From CAYOZL01 sp964408435 (GTDB lineage Bacteria > Bdellovibrionota_C > UBA2361 > SZUA-149 > CAYOZL01), in contig CAYOZL010000012.1 of NCBI GenBank assembly GCA_964408435.1, forward strand, positions 1-49,594: a DNA stretch of 49,594 nucleotides, given 5' to 3'. Shown here in pieces: positions 25,204 through 34,169 of the stretch. Position numbers and translations under genes: made by a program. Under the pieces are notes generated by a model. The model did not search any database. It saw only the letters and a program-made list of their open reading frames with translations, and was not told the DNA's origin. Every line of letters starts with the position of its first letter. Within the stretch, counting starts at the first letter, position 1.

Positions 25204-26607
25204 ATGCAGTATATTCAGAAGCTTGCGGAACTTATTGCTAACATTACAGAGTCTTACTCTAGTGCTATCTTCTTAAATAACAGCACCAATTTAGAACAAA
25301 ATTCACTTAAGGTAGCGGGCTATCATTCCTTAAGTGATGACTTCATACCAGAGTGCGAAATTACTGCTGGTTCAGGGCTAGTAGGCTGGGCATTAGAGAA
25401 CGCAAAAAATATTTCTGTCTGTCCATTTAAACACGATGCAACTACCCTGCTCTACTACAAAAAAGATCAAGCACTAAAAAGCTTTATAGCAATTCCAATT
25501 ATTGAAAAGATTAGTAATGGAGGCATACGAGTTCACGGTGTAATTGCATGTGACAGCAAGAAAAGTTACGCCTTTGCTAAAGTTACTGAAAAAATATTAT
25601 TTGAAACTTCAGAGTTATTACTACAGCATTTAAAAACTGCTATTAGCTCACAAAAAAAATCTATTCCTCAGGTTTCTGAAGATGTTGAAAAAACAATATC
25701 TTCTCAGCTAAAAAAGATAGACAACGAAGCAGAGCTTCTAAAGTTAGCAAGCATATTAACTAAAGAATCAATTGAATGTGAAACCTTAGCAGTTGTAACT
25801 AGTCCTACTAGTCTACATTCTGAAAAAGTTTACTGCGAAGAAAATAGTCAGAAAAACCAACACAACTTAATGCAACTAGCACTTAGGCAAAAAAGATCAA
25901 TTAGTTCAAATAAAAGCATTCAAACTAAGTCTTCAATAAATAAAAATGCTAGTTCCTTTCTCTCTGTGCCTTTTAAAGTCTTAGATCAAGATGCTGGTTC
26001 TTTTAATTTTTTAAGTCGACCAGGAATCCCCTTTTCTGCAAGACAAATAAAAATAATTGAAAACATCGCAAGAAACACAGGCGAATCTTTAGAGAAAATT
26101 AGACTAAAACAAAGAGCAAAAGCATTTTCTAATAATGAAAATGTAGTTTCTTGGAACCATTTTGTAACAATTGCTAAAGAACAAATTGCTAAAGCTGTTC
26201 ATAACAAGGAAGATTTAACACTTTCTAGAATAACTATTGGAAGCTTGGAAAAGATAGAGAACCAAATCGGCATAGCACAAACACAAGAACTACTAGCTTC
26301 TATTTTTAGAATTATCCAACAGCTAATTAGATACCCTGCTATTAGTTGTAAGTTAATAGGAACTGATATTTTAATAATAGCTGAAAGTTCCGAAGCCTTA
26401 GCTATACATCACAGACTTAATAAACTTTTATCTAAAATAGATAAACCTCAGATTTCTAAGATAATCACTGATGAAATTAGTATTAGCTCCGCTACTACAA
26501 ACGTTGATGGTAGTAGTTTTTCTGAATTAATAAGAAAAGTTCAAGTCAAGAATCAATACACTATTAATGAAACTCAAATTAAAGAAAGCCAAAAGGCAAT
26601 TGCATGA
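25204..26607 (+). CDS. GAF-domain protein with degenerate GGDEF-like C-terminus
   Basis: The 467-residue cytoplasmic protein has an N-terminal GAF domain (about 1-150: GSGLVGWALENAK, then FIAIPI and VIACDSKK), a second GAF-like region (about 175-300) and a C-terminal domain (about 315-455) that follows GGDEF topology. The active loop there reads IGTDIL rather than GGDEF, so diguanylate cyclase activity is unlikely. An AGGGGAGG site precedes the ATG. Its TGA overlaps the mreB ATG in ATGA, which suggests translational coupling and a role linked to cell shape. Confidence 0.78.
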   Translation: MQYIQKLAELIANITESYSSAIFLNNSTNLEQNSLKVAGYHSLSDDFIPECEITAGSGLVGWALENAKNISVCPFKHDATTLLYYKKDQALKSFIAIPIIEKISNGGIRVHGVIACDSKKSYAFAKVTEKILFETSELLLQHLKTAISSQKKSIPQVSEDVEKTISSQLKKIDNEAELLKLASILTKESIECETLAVVTSPTSLHSEKVYCEENSQKNQHNLMQLALRQKRSISSNKSIQTKSSINKNASSFLSVPFKVLDQDAGSFNFLSRPGIPFSARQIKIIENIARNTGESLEKIRLKQRAKAFSNNENVVSWNHFVTIAKEQIAKAVHNKEDLTLSRITIGSLEKIENQIGIAQTQELLASIFRIIQQLIRYPAISCKLIGTDILIIAESSEALAIHHRLNKLLSKIDKPQISKIITDEISISSATTNVDGSSFSELIRKVQVKNQYTINETQIKESQKAIA

Positions 26608-27731
26608 GAGACCCAAAAAGAGACAATGCAATTAGAGACTACGAGCATAACCAAGAAGTCACTCAACATGAATTTGTTAGAGAAGAGATCAAGCCTCTAA
26701 GAACTTCAATCTTAAGAGAGATTTTTGGTAACTGGGACTCTCAAGTAATGGCTATGGATTTAGGCACCGCTAACACTTTGATTTATATTAAAGGTAAAGG
26801 CATAGTTTTAAATGAGCCAAGTGTTGTAGCAATTGATGAACAAGGTAAAGCAGTTTGCGTTGGCACAGCAGCTAAAAGAATTTTTGGCAAAACCGCAAAG
26901 AGCGTAAAATGCGTAAGGCCTCTTAAAGATGGTGTGATAGCGGACTTTGATAATACACACCTAATGATTAAAGATTTTATCTCTAGAGTTTCTCAAAAGT
27001 GGCAACTAAGAAGACCAAAGTTAGTTATTAGTATTCCTAGTGGCGTTACGATGGTGGAAAAAAGAGCGGTAATTGATGCAGCTCATGCAAGTGGGGCTAG
27101 AGAAGTAAACTTAATAGAAGAACCAATGGCAGCTGCGATAGGCTCTGGAATGCCAGTGCTGGATTGTAGCGGGAACATGGTAGTAGATATTGGTGGAGGC
27201 ACTACAGAAGTTGCAGTTATCAGTTTAGGAGCTACTGTTTATTCTGAATCTGTAAGAATAGCTGGAGATGAAATGGATGAAGCCATAGAACATTTCATTA
27301 GAAGAGCATTTAATTTACAAGTAGGAGTATTTGAAGCTGAGAAAATTAAACTTGCAATTGGTTCAGCAATGCCAATGTCAGAACCTAGAGAAATGCAAAT
27401 TTTTGGAAGAGACTTAGCAACAGGTACACCTAGAGAGATGATTATAGATGACACTATAGTTAGACGCGCATTAAAAGAACCAGTTCTTGCAATTGTTGAA
27501 GCTGTGCATAGAGCCCTAGAAAGAACTAGCCCAGAGCTTGCACAAGATATTATAAGCAAAGGCATATACCTTGCAGGCGGAGGCTCTTTATTAGCTGGAC
27601 TTCCTCAAAGACTAAACTTAGAGACAAATATTAAATTCCATATTGCAGAGGATCCTTTAACTACAATTGTTAGAGGAACAGGAAAAGTTGTAGATAATTT
27701 CAAAGAAATGCAAAAAGTTTGTATTAGTTAG
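26604..27731 (+). CDS. mreB: Rod shape-determining protein MreB
   Basis: Bacterial actin that organises lateral wall synthesis at the inner membrane. At 375 residues it has about 30 extra residues before the usual start. The LREIFGN segment (38-43) corresponds to the normal membrane-binding N-terminus. The phosphate-1 motif DLGTANT (52-58), DIGGGTTEV and LAGGGSLLAGL are intact. The start is coupled to the GAF gene (ATGA overlap). No mreC/mreD follows; instead a convergent aminotransferase gene overlaps its stop by 4 bp. Confidence 0.96.
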   Translation: MRDPKRDNAIRDYEHNQEVTQHEFVREEIKPLRTSILREIFGNWDSQVMAMDLGTANTLIYIKGKGIVLNEPSVVAIDEQGKAVCVGTAAKRIFGKTAKSVKCVRPLKDGVIADFDNTHLMIKDFISRVSQKWQLRRPKLVISIPSGVTMVEKRAVIDAAHASGAREVNLIEEPMAAAIGSGMPVLDCSGNMVVDIGGGTTEVAVISLGATVYSESVRIAGDEMDEAIEHFIRRAFNLQVGVFEAEKIKLAIGSAMPMSEPREMQIFGRDLATGTPREMIIDDTIVRRALKEPVLAIVEAVHRALERTSPELAQDIISKGIYLAGGGSLLAGLPQRLNLETNIKFHIAEDPLTTIVRGTGKVVDNFKEMQKVCIS

Positions 27732-28801
27732 GCTAAACTTCTTAGAACCTCAATTCCCTTCTCTAAGGTTTCCATACTAGCAGAAAAGGAAATTCTAAAA
27801 TGAGTATCTTTAGTAGAAAATACATTTCCAGGTACAACTAAAAGATTATTTTCCACACATTTATTTACAAAACTTGTAGCATCCCCTCCAGGGGCTTCAG
27901 GGAAGATATAAAAAGCTCCTCCTGGTTTTACAAAATCATACTTGCCAGTAAGTCCTTCTACTATCAAGTCCCTTTTAGATCTATAGTCATTTAAATGCTC
28001 GTTAAAATCAAAATCTAGCGCAGCAATTAAAGAATTTTGACCAATAGAATTCGCACAAACAAAAGTATACTGTTGGAACTTAAGCATTTCAGAATAAAAA
28101 GGCTCAGGAGCAACAACATAAGCCATTCTCCAACCAGGAACCCCTGCTGATTTTGAAAAACCATTTAGAATAATTAAATTATCATATTCAGGAACTACAT
28201 GCTTAGCATCGTAAACAAACTCTGAGTAAATTTCATCGTAAATAACTACTAAGTTTTTAGCTTTCGCAAAGTCTAATAGTATTTTTAATTCTTCCTGTTT
28301 AAAAGCATAGCCAGTAGGATTAGAAGGTGAATTAATAACAATTGCTTTAGTCTTTTTTGTAACTAAGCTCTCTAAATTCTCTATCTTAGGAATAAAATCT
28401 GGATAAGTATCATAATAAACAGGCTCAGCATTTATCATATAGGCCAAATCTCTATAAATGCAGAAAAAAGGATCAGGAATTAAAATTTCATCGCCCGGAT
28501 CTAATAAAATAGAATAAGATAAATATAAGCCAGCACTAACTCCGCTTGTTAAAAAAACTTTGGTGTCCTCATTTGAATATCTCTTAGCTATTGCACTACA
28601 TAATTCCTGATTCCCCTGAGTAGGAGTATAAAAAGACTTATCATCATTAATCGCAGATATTGCTTTTTCCTTAACAGCATCAAATGCCGTAAAATTAGGC
28701 TGACCAATACTCAAATTAATCGGATCTTTTAGCTTACCCGCTAAATCAAAAACTCTCCTAATCCCCGAAGTATCAACCCTTTTCGCTCTATCAGATATCA
28801 T
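27728..28801 (-). CDS. PLP-dependent class I/II aminotransferase
   Basis: The 357-residue fold-type I enzyme shows SIGQPNF, the PLP motifs SPSNPTG and YDEIYSEF, the Schiff-base Lys in GFSKSAGVPGWRMAY, and a C-terminal substrate Arg (FRISFSAS). The closest family memory is aspartate- or alanine-type aminotransferases; the amino acid used cannot be read from sequence. It converges with mreB with overlapping stops. Confidence 0.88.
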   Translation of the reverse strand: MISDRAKRVDTSGIRRVFDLAGKLKDPINLSIGQPNFTAFDAVKEKAISAINDDKSFYTPTQGNQELCSAIAKRYSNEDTKVFLTSGVSAGLYLSYSILLDPGDEILIPDPFFCIYRDLAYMINAEPVYYDTYPDFIPKIENLESLVTKKTKAIVINSPSNPTGYAFKQEELKILLDFAKAKNLVVIYDEIYSEFVYDAKHVVPEYDNLIILNGFSKSAGVPGWRMAYVVAPEPFYSEMLKFQQYTFVCANSIGQNSLIAALDFDFNEHLNDYRSKRDLIVEGLTGKYDFVKPGGAFYIFPEAPGGDATSFVNKCVENNLLVVPGNVFSTKDTHFRISFSASMETLEKGIEVLRSLA

Positions 28802-28858
28802 TTCAATTATATAACGCGTAAAAATATTTTTTTCAATTAATTTAAGAACTTACAAAAA

Positions 28859-28897
28859 GGGACGGTTCTAGATCTGGGGTTTCTGGGACGGTTCTAG
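28859..28897 (-). repeat. REP pair distant from the RAYT gene
   Basis: Two direct units GGGACGGTTCTAG (28859-28871 and 28885-28897) separated by GATCTGGGGTTTCT belong to the same family as the repeats at 1297-2474, about 26 kb away. They lie upstream of the aminotransferase start and downstream of the small gene at 28941. Confidence 0.8.
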
Positions 28898-28940
28898 GAT
28901 TATTGAGACTAAGTATATAAGCTAGCTATATATTAGTTAA

Positions 28941-29186
28941 CTATGCGTCGAATTCAGGGGTTGCCCAATGGTATTGGTCTAGTTCTGGGTATTGGACTCT
29001 GTATTCTGCTAATGCGCAGTCTCTGATTGAAAGTTTAGTTGTTATCATGTCTCTTAGGATGTGTATTTGTGGGCTGTTTGCTTCTACGTCATCTTGCCAA
29101 GTTGCATACATGCGTTGTAAAGCGTCTAATTCAATTAAAAGCTCGATAAAATCGTCTGTAGATAAATTAACTTTTTGTTCAATCAT
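28941..29186 (-). CDS. Small acidic protein of unknown function
   Basis: The 81-residue ORF has ATG at 29186 and encodes a mainly helical product (TDDFIELLIELDALQRMYATW, Asp/Glu-rich) ending in HWATPEFDA. No family was recognised. Codon use resembles neighbours. It is divergent from the exported protein at 29267. Confidence 0.5.
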   Translation of the reverse strand: MIEQKVNLSTDDFIELLIELDALQRMYATWQDDVEANSPQIHILRDMITTKLSIRDCALAEYRVQYPELDQYHWATPEFDA

Positions 29187-29266
29187 GATTAAAACCTCAG
29201 TATTTAAGCCTCTGTATTTAATTTCGACATTGGCTAAGTATTTTGATGTATGAGATATAGGAAAAG

Positions 29267-30157
29267 ATGCGGATTATTTTAGTTTTTTTTATTTTAGCTT
29301 GTTTTACCTTAATTTCTAAGGGTCTAGCACAACAGTATTCAAACTCTAAGAGTCTTAGCAGAGCGGTATTTGCGCTTCAACATAGTGAATATGATTGTGA
29401 TGGATTAGTAGAATCTATTAAAGATGTTAAGAATTTTAAATACTCTTTTTTGTATAATACATTTGATAATAGTTTAAATGGAGAAAATGTAGCTTGTATT
29501 AAAAAGCTAAACTCTCTTAAGCAAACAAAAATGATGCAAGTGCATTTGATAAATGAAACTTGCCAAAGAGATATGGACTGCGGTGAGTATGAACTTGTTG
29601 CTGGAATGACAATTAAGCAATATCAGGATGCTTTAATAAATCGTGATGTAAATTTTATTAATAAACTTAAGACTTACTTAGAAAAAGCTGAAAACACACT
29701 TCTACCTACCTTAAGAAAAGATATTAAATGCTTTATCTCACCTGGGCTAGAATCTAATTTAAATGAAAAAGCGGCTAAAAGTTTAATTTCAATAACTAGA
29801 GAATTCTTTGGTGATAGATGCGAGATTGTGTGGAACCCTGTAGGGAATAATAAATTTAATTCTAAAATAGAAAATACACATCATGAGGTTCACGGACCAA
29901 AAGTGAAATTAGAAAAACCGTGTATAGCAAATTTAGATGGTGTTGATATTAAGTTTAAAGCTATGCCTTCATTAAAAAACAATATTAAAGCTGAAGACTT
30001 AAAATCGTATTTAGATAAATACAAACATTGTGAAGCGGCTTTTTTATGGAGTCATGCTGATAACTGCATTAATGTCTCTAAATTTATAGACCCAAGAAAA
30101 AGAACTAAGTGCATTGATGCTAAGATGCATAAAAAAATAATTGATTCGATTAAGTAG
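29267..30157 (+). CDS. Exported Cys-containing protein of unknown function
   Basis: The 296-residue product has a signal peptide (about 1-21, LISKGLA-QQ) and about eleven Cys in the mature part, which suggests periplasmic disulfides. Segments such as CQRDMDCGEYEL, HEVHGPKVKLEKPC and a C-terminal CIDAKMHKK were not recognised. TAGGAAAAG precedes the ATG. It converges with gmk, with 12 bp between the genes. Confidence 0.72.
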   Translation: MRIILVFFILACFTLISKGLAQQYSNSKSLSRAVFALQHSEYDCDGLVESIKDVKNFKYSFLYNTFDNSLNGENVACIKKLNSLKQTKMMQVHLINETCQRDMDCGEYELVAGMTIKQYQDALINRDVNFINKLKTYLEKAENTLLPTLRKDIKCFISPGLESNLNEKAAKSLISITREFFGDRCEIVWNPVGNNKFNSKIENTHHEVHGPKVKLEKPCIANLDGVDIKFKAMPSLKNNIKAEDLKSYLDKYKHCEAAFLWSHADNCINVSKFIDPRKRTKCIDAKMHKKIIDSIK

Positions 30158-30169
30158 TTAAACTTTTAT

Positions 30170-30796
30170 TTAAAACCTAATCTGGTCTAAAAATTCTGAA
30201 GTATAATGTTCTATTTTCTTTTCTTCAAAGTTTTGACCTGCAGAAATAATGTTTTCTACTTCACTAACTGTATCTAGTAAATTATTATTAATAACTAAAT
30301 AGTCTGCAATTTTATTATCTAAAAGTTGAGAGACTTCATTACGACCTATTTCTAATCTACTTTGAATATCTTTTTCAGATGTATCTTTTCTACCAACTAG
30401 TCTTTTCATTAACTCTTCGATTGAAGGAGCCGAGATAAATATTGTTGCTACTTGATGTTCCTCTTTAAGCTTTAGAACTCCTTGGTATTCTATATCTAGA
30501 ATAAGAATTTTATTATTATTTTTAGCTAGCTCTATATTCTTTTTCTCAGTTCCATAAAAATTGCCGTTATATTCAGCATATTCAAGAAAATTACCTTTTT
30601 CTATTCTAGTTTTAAATTCTTCTTTATCTACAAAAAAATAGTTCTCACCTTCTACTTCTCTTTTTCTAGGAGCCCTAGTAGTGGTTGAAACTGATAAAAA
30701 TAAATTATTATTTTCTTTTATTAACTGTTTGCATACAGAAGACTTACCACTACCGGATGGCCCTACGATACAGAAAATTTTACTCAACGTTTGCAA
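30170..30796 (-). CDS. gmk: Guanylate kinase
   Basis: Phosphorylates GMP to GDP. The 208-residue protein has the P-loop GPSGSGKSS (12-20), the GMP-binding STTTRAPRKREVEGENYFFV segment and YNGNFYG. The start is TTG, at 30796 or 30787, inside the end of yicC; no in-frame ATG is near. It closes the run that begins with gmhB. The yicC-gmk order is common in bacteria. Confidence 0.96.
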   Translation of the reverse strand: MQTLSKIFCIVGPSGSGKSSVCKQLIKENNNLFLSVSTTTRAPRKREVEGENYFFVDKEEFKTRIEKGNFLEYAEYNGNFYGTEKKNIELAKNNNKILILDIEYQGVLKLKEEHQVATIFISAPSIEELMKRLVGRKDTSEKDIQSRLEIGRNEVSQLLDNKIADYLVINNNLLDTVSEVENIISAGQNFEEKKIEHYTSEFLDQIRF

Positions 30797-31664
30797 CCTG
30801 TTCTTTTAACTTATCAATAATAGACTTTGCTTGAATTACAGAATTTGAAATAGCTGAACTTTGAGATTTAGAACCAATAGTATTAAATTCTCTTAAAAAT
30901 TCTTGTAATAAAAATTCAATCTTTCTTCCACCCTGCTCTTTAGAGATTATTAAACTTAACTGTTCAAAATGGCTTTCTATTCTCGATATTTCCTCTGTGA
31001 TATCAGCCCTGTCTAGAATAAATGCTATTTCTTGAGCGACTCTTTGCTCATCAAAATCTACTTCATTTTCAAATTTACTAATTTTATTTTTTAGCTTTTC
31101 TTTTACAGATTCTTCAAAACTACTTGATTCTTTTTTAATCTTTTCTAGTTCAGATTTTAATTCCTTATCTAATCTAAGAATTTCTTTTTCTAGATTAGAG
31201 CCTTCTAATTCTCTCATTTTAATCAGAGAATCTAAGGCTTTTTTAATTGTTTCTAATAAATTCTTTTTTTCTCCCTCAACTAAGCCTTCAAAATTTAGTG
31301 AGAAAATATCTTTTTGATTTAAAGTAAATCTAAATGCATGCAAATCAGAATCTGTAATCTTTTGTTCTTTAGCTTTATTTTTAACAGCATTAAAATAAGT
31401 ATTAAATAAAGACTCATTAAAATCTAACCTATAAGAACTTTCTGATTTTAATTTTCTTTGAATTGTTAAATCTAATCTTGAACGCTTAATTTTAGACTTT
31501 ATTAAATTAGAGAAATTATTTTCTAACTTTGTATAAGCAGAAGGAGTTCTAAAAGATATATCTAAGTATTTACTATTTACTGTTCTAATCTCTACAGACA
31601 GTGACAAATTATCATCATCAAACTCTGCACTGCCATAACCTGTCATGCTTTTTAGGGTCGTCAT
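30780..31664 (-). CDS. yicC: YicC/YloC-family endoribonuclease
   Basis: The 294-residue protein starts with SMTGYGSAEF and has the conserved RTVNSKYLDISFR segment and the C-terminal IEFLLQEFLREFNTIGSKS signature of the YicC family, described as an RNase in E. coli. It overlaps gmk by 17 bp and follows the hldE kinase gene by 9 bp, so it is in the same run. Confidence 0.95.
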   Translation of the reverse strand: MTTLKSMTGYGSAEFDDDNLSLSVEIRTVNSKYLDISFRTPSAYTKLENNFSNLIKSKIKRSRLDLTIQRKLKSESSYRLDFNESLFNTYFNAVKNKAKEQKITDSDLHAFRFTLNQKDIFSLNFEGLVEGEKKNLLETIKKALDSLIKMRELEGSNLEKEILRLDKELKSELEKIKKESSSFEESVKEKLKNKISKFENEVDFDEQRVAQEIAFILDRADITEEISRIESHFEQLSLIISKEQGGRKIEFLLQEFLREFNTIGSKSQSSAISNSVIQAKSIIDKLKEQVANVE

Positions 31665-31673
31665 AAGTTCTTG

Positions 31674-32636
31674 CTAAAGCTCCGCTAAAAGCTTTTCCTT
31701 TGAAATCACTACAGTTCCAACTTCTTTAATAACTATACCCGCTGCTTTATTCGCTATGTTAGCACAATCCTTACTACTCGCCCCAGAGACACTAGAGAGT
31801 AGAAATGAAGCAGCAACAGTATCTCCAGCCCCTGAAACATCGTAAACTTCTCTAGCTTGCGTAGGAAGATGAAAACTCTCAGAAGTATCTCTAGAGACAA
31901 AAACCATACCCATCTCACCTAAAGTTATCAAAACAGAATCTGAATTCCATTTCTTGAGTAAAGTCTTACCTACTGCAATTGCATCATCTGGATTTGAAAT
32001 CTTAACTCCACTAGCTTCCTGTGCTTCTTTTTTATTAGGAGTAATAAAAGATGCTTTATTATAACTATTAAAATTTATATTTTTGGGATCTATTAAAACT
32101 TTCTTAGTGCCGTCGTAAAAAGAATCTAAACTATTTAATAAATTCTTATTAATTACTCCTTTTCCATAATCAGAAATAATTATTCCATCAACATCTTTAC
32201 TTGCTTCTATGAAATTTTGAATAACTTCTTTACTAGTTGCACTATCTAATTCCTCTTCATCCTCTCTATCAACTCTTACAACTTGTTGTGAATTAGCAAT
32301 TACTCTTGTTTTAATTATTGTTTGTCGCTTTTTAGCTCTTATTATATTTTTTGAATTTATTTTGTGATTCTCAATTAGTGCGATTAAATCATCAGATGAT
32401 TTATCATCCCCTACTACTCCACATAAACGAACATCTGCACCTAGTGCACTTAAGTTACTTGCTACATTTGCAGCACCACCTAAACGAGCAGAATCTTTAC
32501 TAACTTTTACTACAACCACAGGAGCTTCAGGAGAGATTCTATTAACTCCTCCCCAGATATACCTATCAAGAATTAAATCACCAACAACAAGTATTTTCTT
32601 TCCGTTAAAGCTATTTACTATTTCTGTCAGGCTCAT
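31674..32636 (-). CDS. D-glycero-beta-D-manno-heptose-7-phosphate kinase (HldE N-terminal type)
   Basis: A PfkB-family sugar kinase of 320 residues. It has the RfaE start LVVGDLILDRYIWG, GGAANVASNL, and the ATP/anion-hole motif GAGDTV. It phosphorylates heptose 7-phosphate at C1 in ADP-heptose synthesis. Only the kinase domain is present; the nucleotidyltransferase domain of bifunctional HldE is missing and must be encoded elsewhere. Its start overlaps the upstream glycosyltransferase by 26 bp. Confidence 0.9.
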   Translation of the reverse strand: MSLTEIVNSFNGKKILVVGDLILDRYIWGGVNRISPEAPVVVVKVSKDSARLGGAANVASNLSALGADVRLCGVVGDDKSSDDLIALIENHKINSKNIIRAKKRQTIIKTRVIANSQQVVRVDREDEEELDSATSKEVIQNFIEASKDVDGIIISDYGKGVINKNLLNSLDSFYDGTKKVLIDPKNINFNSYNKASFITPNKKEAQEASGVKISNPDDAIAVGKTLLKKWNSDSVLITLGEMGMVFVSRDTSESFHLPTQAREVYDVSGAGDTVAASFLLSSVSGASSKDCANIANKAAGIVIKEVGTVVISKEKLLAEL

Positions 32637-33393
32637 TATTTTTTTCCCATAGGAATAAATACTTTAAAAAAGTATAATAAGATTCCATCAAAGCAATTAC
32701 AAAACCCACTTTACCTTCAAGTATACCTCTTTTTACAAAATAAAATTTTATAAATCGGCTTATTGGGTTAATAAAAACTTTAAAAAACGAAGCTCTTTTA
32801 CCTCGCTTATATTCTTCAGTAGCCATTATCCTAGCATACTTTATTAGTCTACTAGCTTGGTCAAAAAAATCAACGTAAGTATAATGTAGTATTTCGCTTT
32901 TTAACTTCTCGACTTTACCAGAACAGATAGGCTTTTCATGAGGGTCAACCCCTCCCCATGTAATAGAATCTTTTTTAAAAAATCGAAGTCGATACTCCGG
33001 ATACCAACCCCCTCTTCGCCACCATCTTCCTTGGAAGAACACTACGCGATTAATCTCGTAACCCTCACTTAATTGTTCTCCACCATAGTCTTTTTCCAAG
33101 ACTTCAATAATCTCTTTTTTTAATCCACTAGATACTCTTTCATCTGCATCAAGGTTAATTACCCATTTATTCTCACAGAGGTCTAAGCCGTATTGTTTTT
33201 GGTCTCTAAAACCAGTCCATTGCCGATAGTGGATTTTTGCACCGAATTCTTTTGCAATTTCAAGAGTCTTATCAGTTGAACCAGAATCAATTAAAATTAA
33301 CTCATCACAAAAATCGATACTTTTTAAACAATCAAAAATATCGTCTTCTTCATTATGACAAATTACAAACCCAGATATTAAGCTACGCTTCAA
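32611..33393 (-). CDS. Family 2 glycosyltransferase, LPS-core WaaE/LgtF-like
   Basis: The 260-residue GT-A enzyme has ISGFVICHNEEDD, LIDSGSTDKTLEIA and the DADE metal motif (NLDADERV). The RWWRRGGWYPEYRLRFF segment matches the WaaE/LgtF group that adds glucose to core heptose. The start is TTG at 33393, required because the first beta-strand begins eight residues later. It lies within the heptose operon. Confidence 0.85.
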   Translation of the reverse strand: MKRSLISGFVICHNEEDDIFDCLKSIDFCDELILIDSGSTDKTLEIAKEFGAKIHYRQWTGFRDQKQYGLDLCENKWVINLDADERVSSGLKKEIIEVLEKDYGGEQLSEGYEINRVVFFQGRWWRRGGWYPEYRLRFFKKDSITWGGVDPHEKPICSGKVEKLKSEILHYTYVDFFDQASRLIKYARIMATEEYKRGKRASFFKVFINPISRFIKFYFVKRGILEGKVGFVIALMESYYTFLKYLFLWEKNNEPDRNSK

Positions 33394-33401
33394 ACTAATG
33401 A

Positions 33402-34121
33402 TTAATCTGTAAAACGGTATTTAAAAATAGTCCAAAGCGCTTCAAATCCATCGCTCAAACCTATCTTCTTACCCTCTTCGTAGGTTCTACCTGAATAACT
33501 TATTGGCACCTCATAAATTTTCAATCTAAGCTTTGCTACTTTTGCAGTAATTTCAGGCTCAAAGTTAAAACGATCAGATTTAATTGTAATGTCATTAAAT
33601 ATTTCTCTTTTAAACATTTTATATCCTACTTCCATATCAGTAAGGTTTAGATTGGTAAGTATGTTAGATAAAAAAGTTAGGCCAACATTAACCATGTAGT
33701 GCCAAAAGAATAATACTCTGTGAGGGCCACCTAAAAATCTTGAGCCATATACAACATCAGCTCTGCCATCTAACATTGGGCCAAGTAAAGTTGGGTAGTC
33801 AACTGGATCGTACTCTAAATCAGCATCTTGGATTAACAAGATATCACCTACAGCATGTGCGATTGCTGTTCTAACTGCAGCGCCCTTACCTTTATTCTCA
33901 GAATGAAAATCTATTGTTAAATCAGTTTCTCCTGACTTCTTTAATTCTTCTAATATCTCTCTTGTTCCATCTGTAGAAAAATCATCTACTAAAACAATTT
34001 GTTTTACTAATTTTGTAGCTCTAACGCGCCTAATAATTTCTTTAATTGTATTTTTTTCATTGTAAACTGGTATGATTACAGACATCCCTTTTGGGAATAA
34101 TTTCCAATCTAATTCACTCAT
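33402..34121 (-). CDS. Family 2 glycosyltransferase, dolichyl-phosphate mannosyltransferase-like
   Basis: The protein has SVIIPVYNEKNTI, LVDDFSTDGT, the metal-binding QDADLEYDP and a late RTYEEGKKIG motif, all typical of DPM1/undecaprenyl-phosphate sugar transferases. No C-terminal membrane helices are seen. The ATG at 34121 is preferred over GTG at 34130. It probably makes a lipid-linked sugar donor or extends the core. Confidence 0.85.
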   Translation of the reverse strand: MSELDWKLFPKGMSVIIPVYNEKNTIKEIIRRVRATKLVKQIVLVDDFSTDGTREILEELKKSGETDLTIDFHSENKGKGAAVRTAIAHAVGDILLIQDADLEYDPVDYPTLLGPMLDGRADVVYGSRFLGGPHRVLFFWHYMVNVGLTFLSNILTNLNLTDMEVGYKMFKREIFNDITIKSDRFNFEPEITAKVAKLRLKIYEVPISYSGRTYEEGKKIGLSDGFEALWTIFKYRFTD

Positions 34122-34169
34122 AAATCGCACTCATTATTAATTCCAGATAGAAATGTTAAAATACTATTT

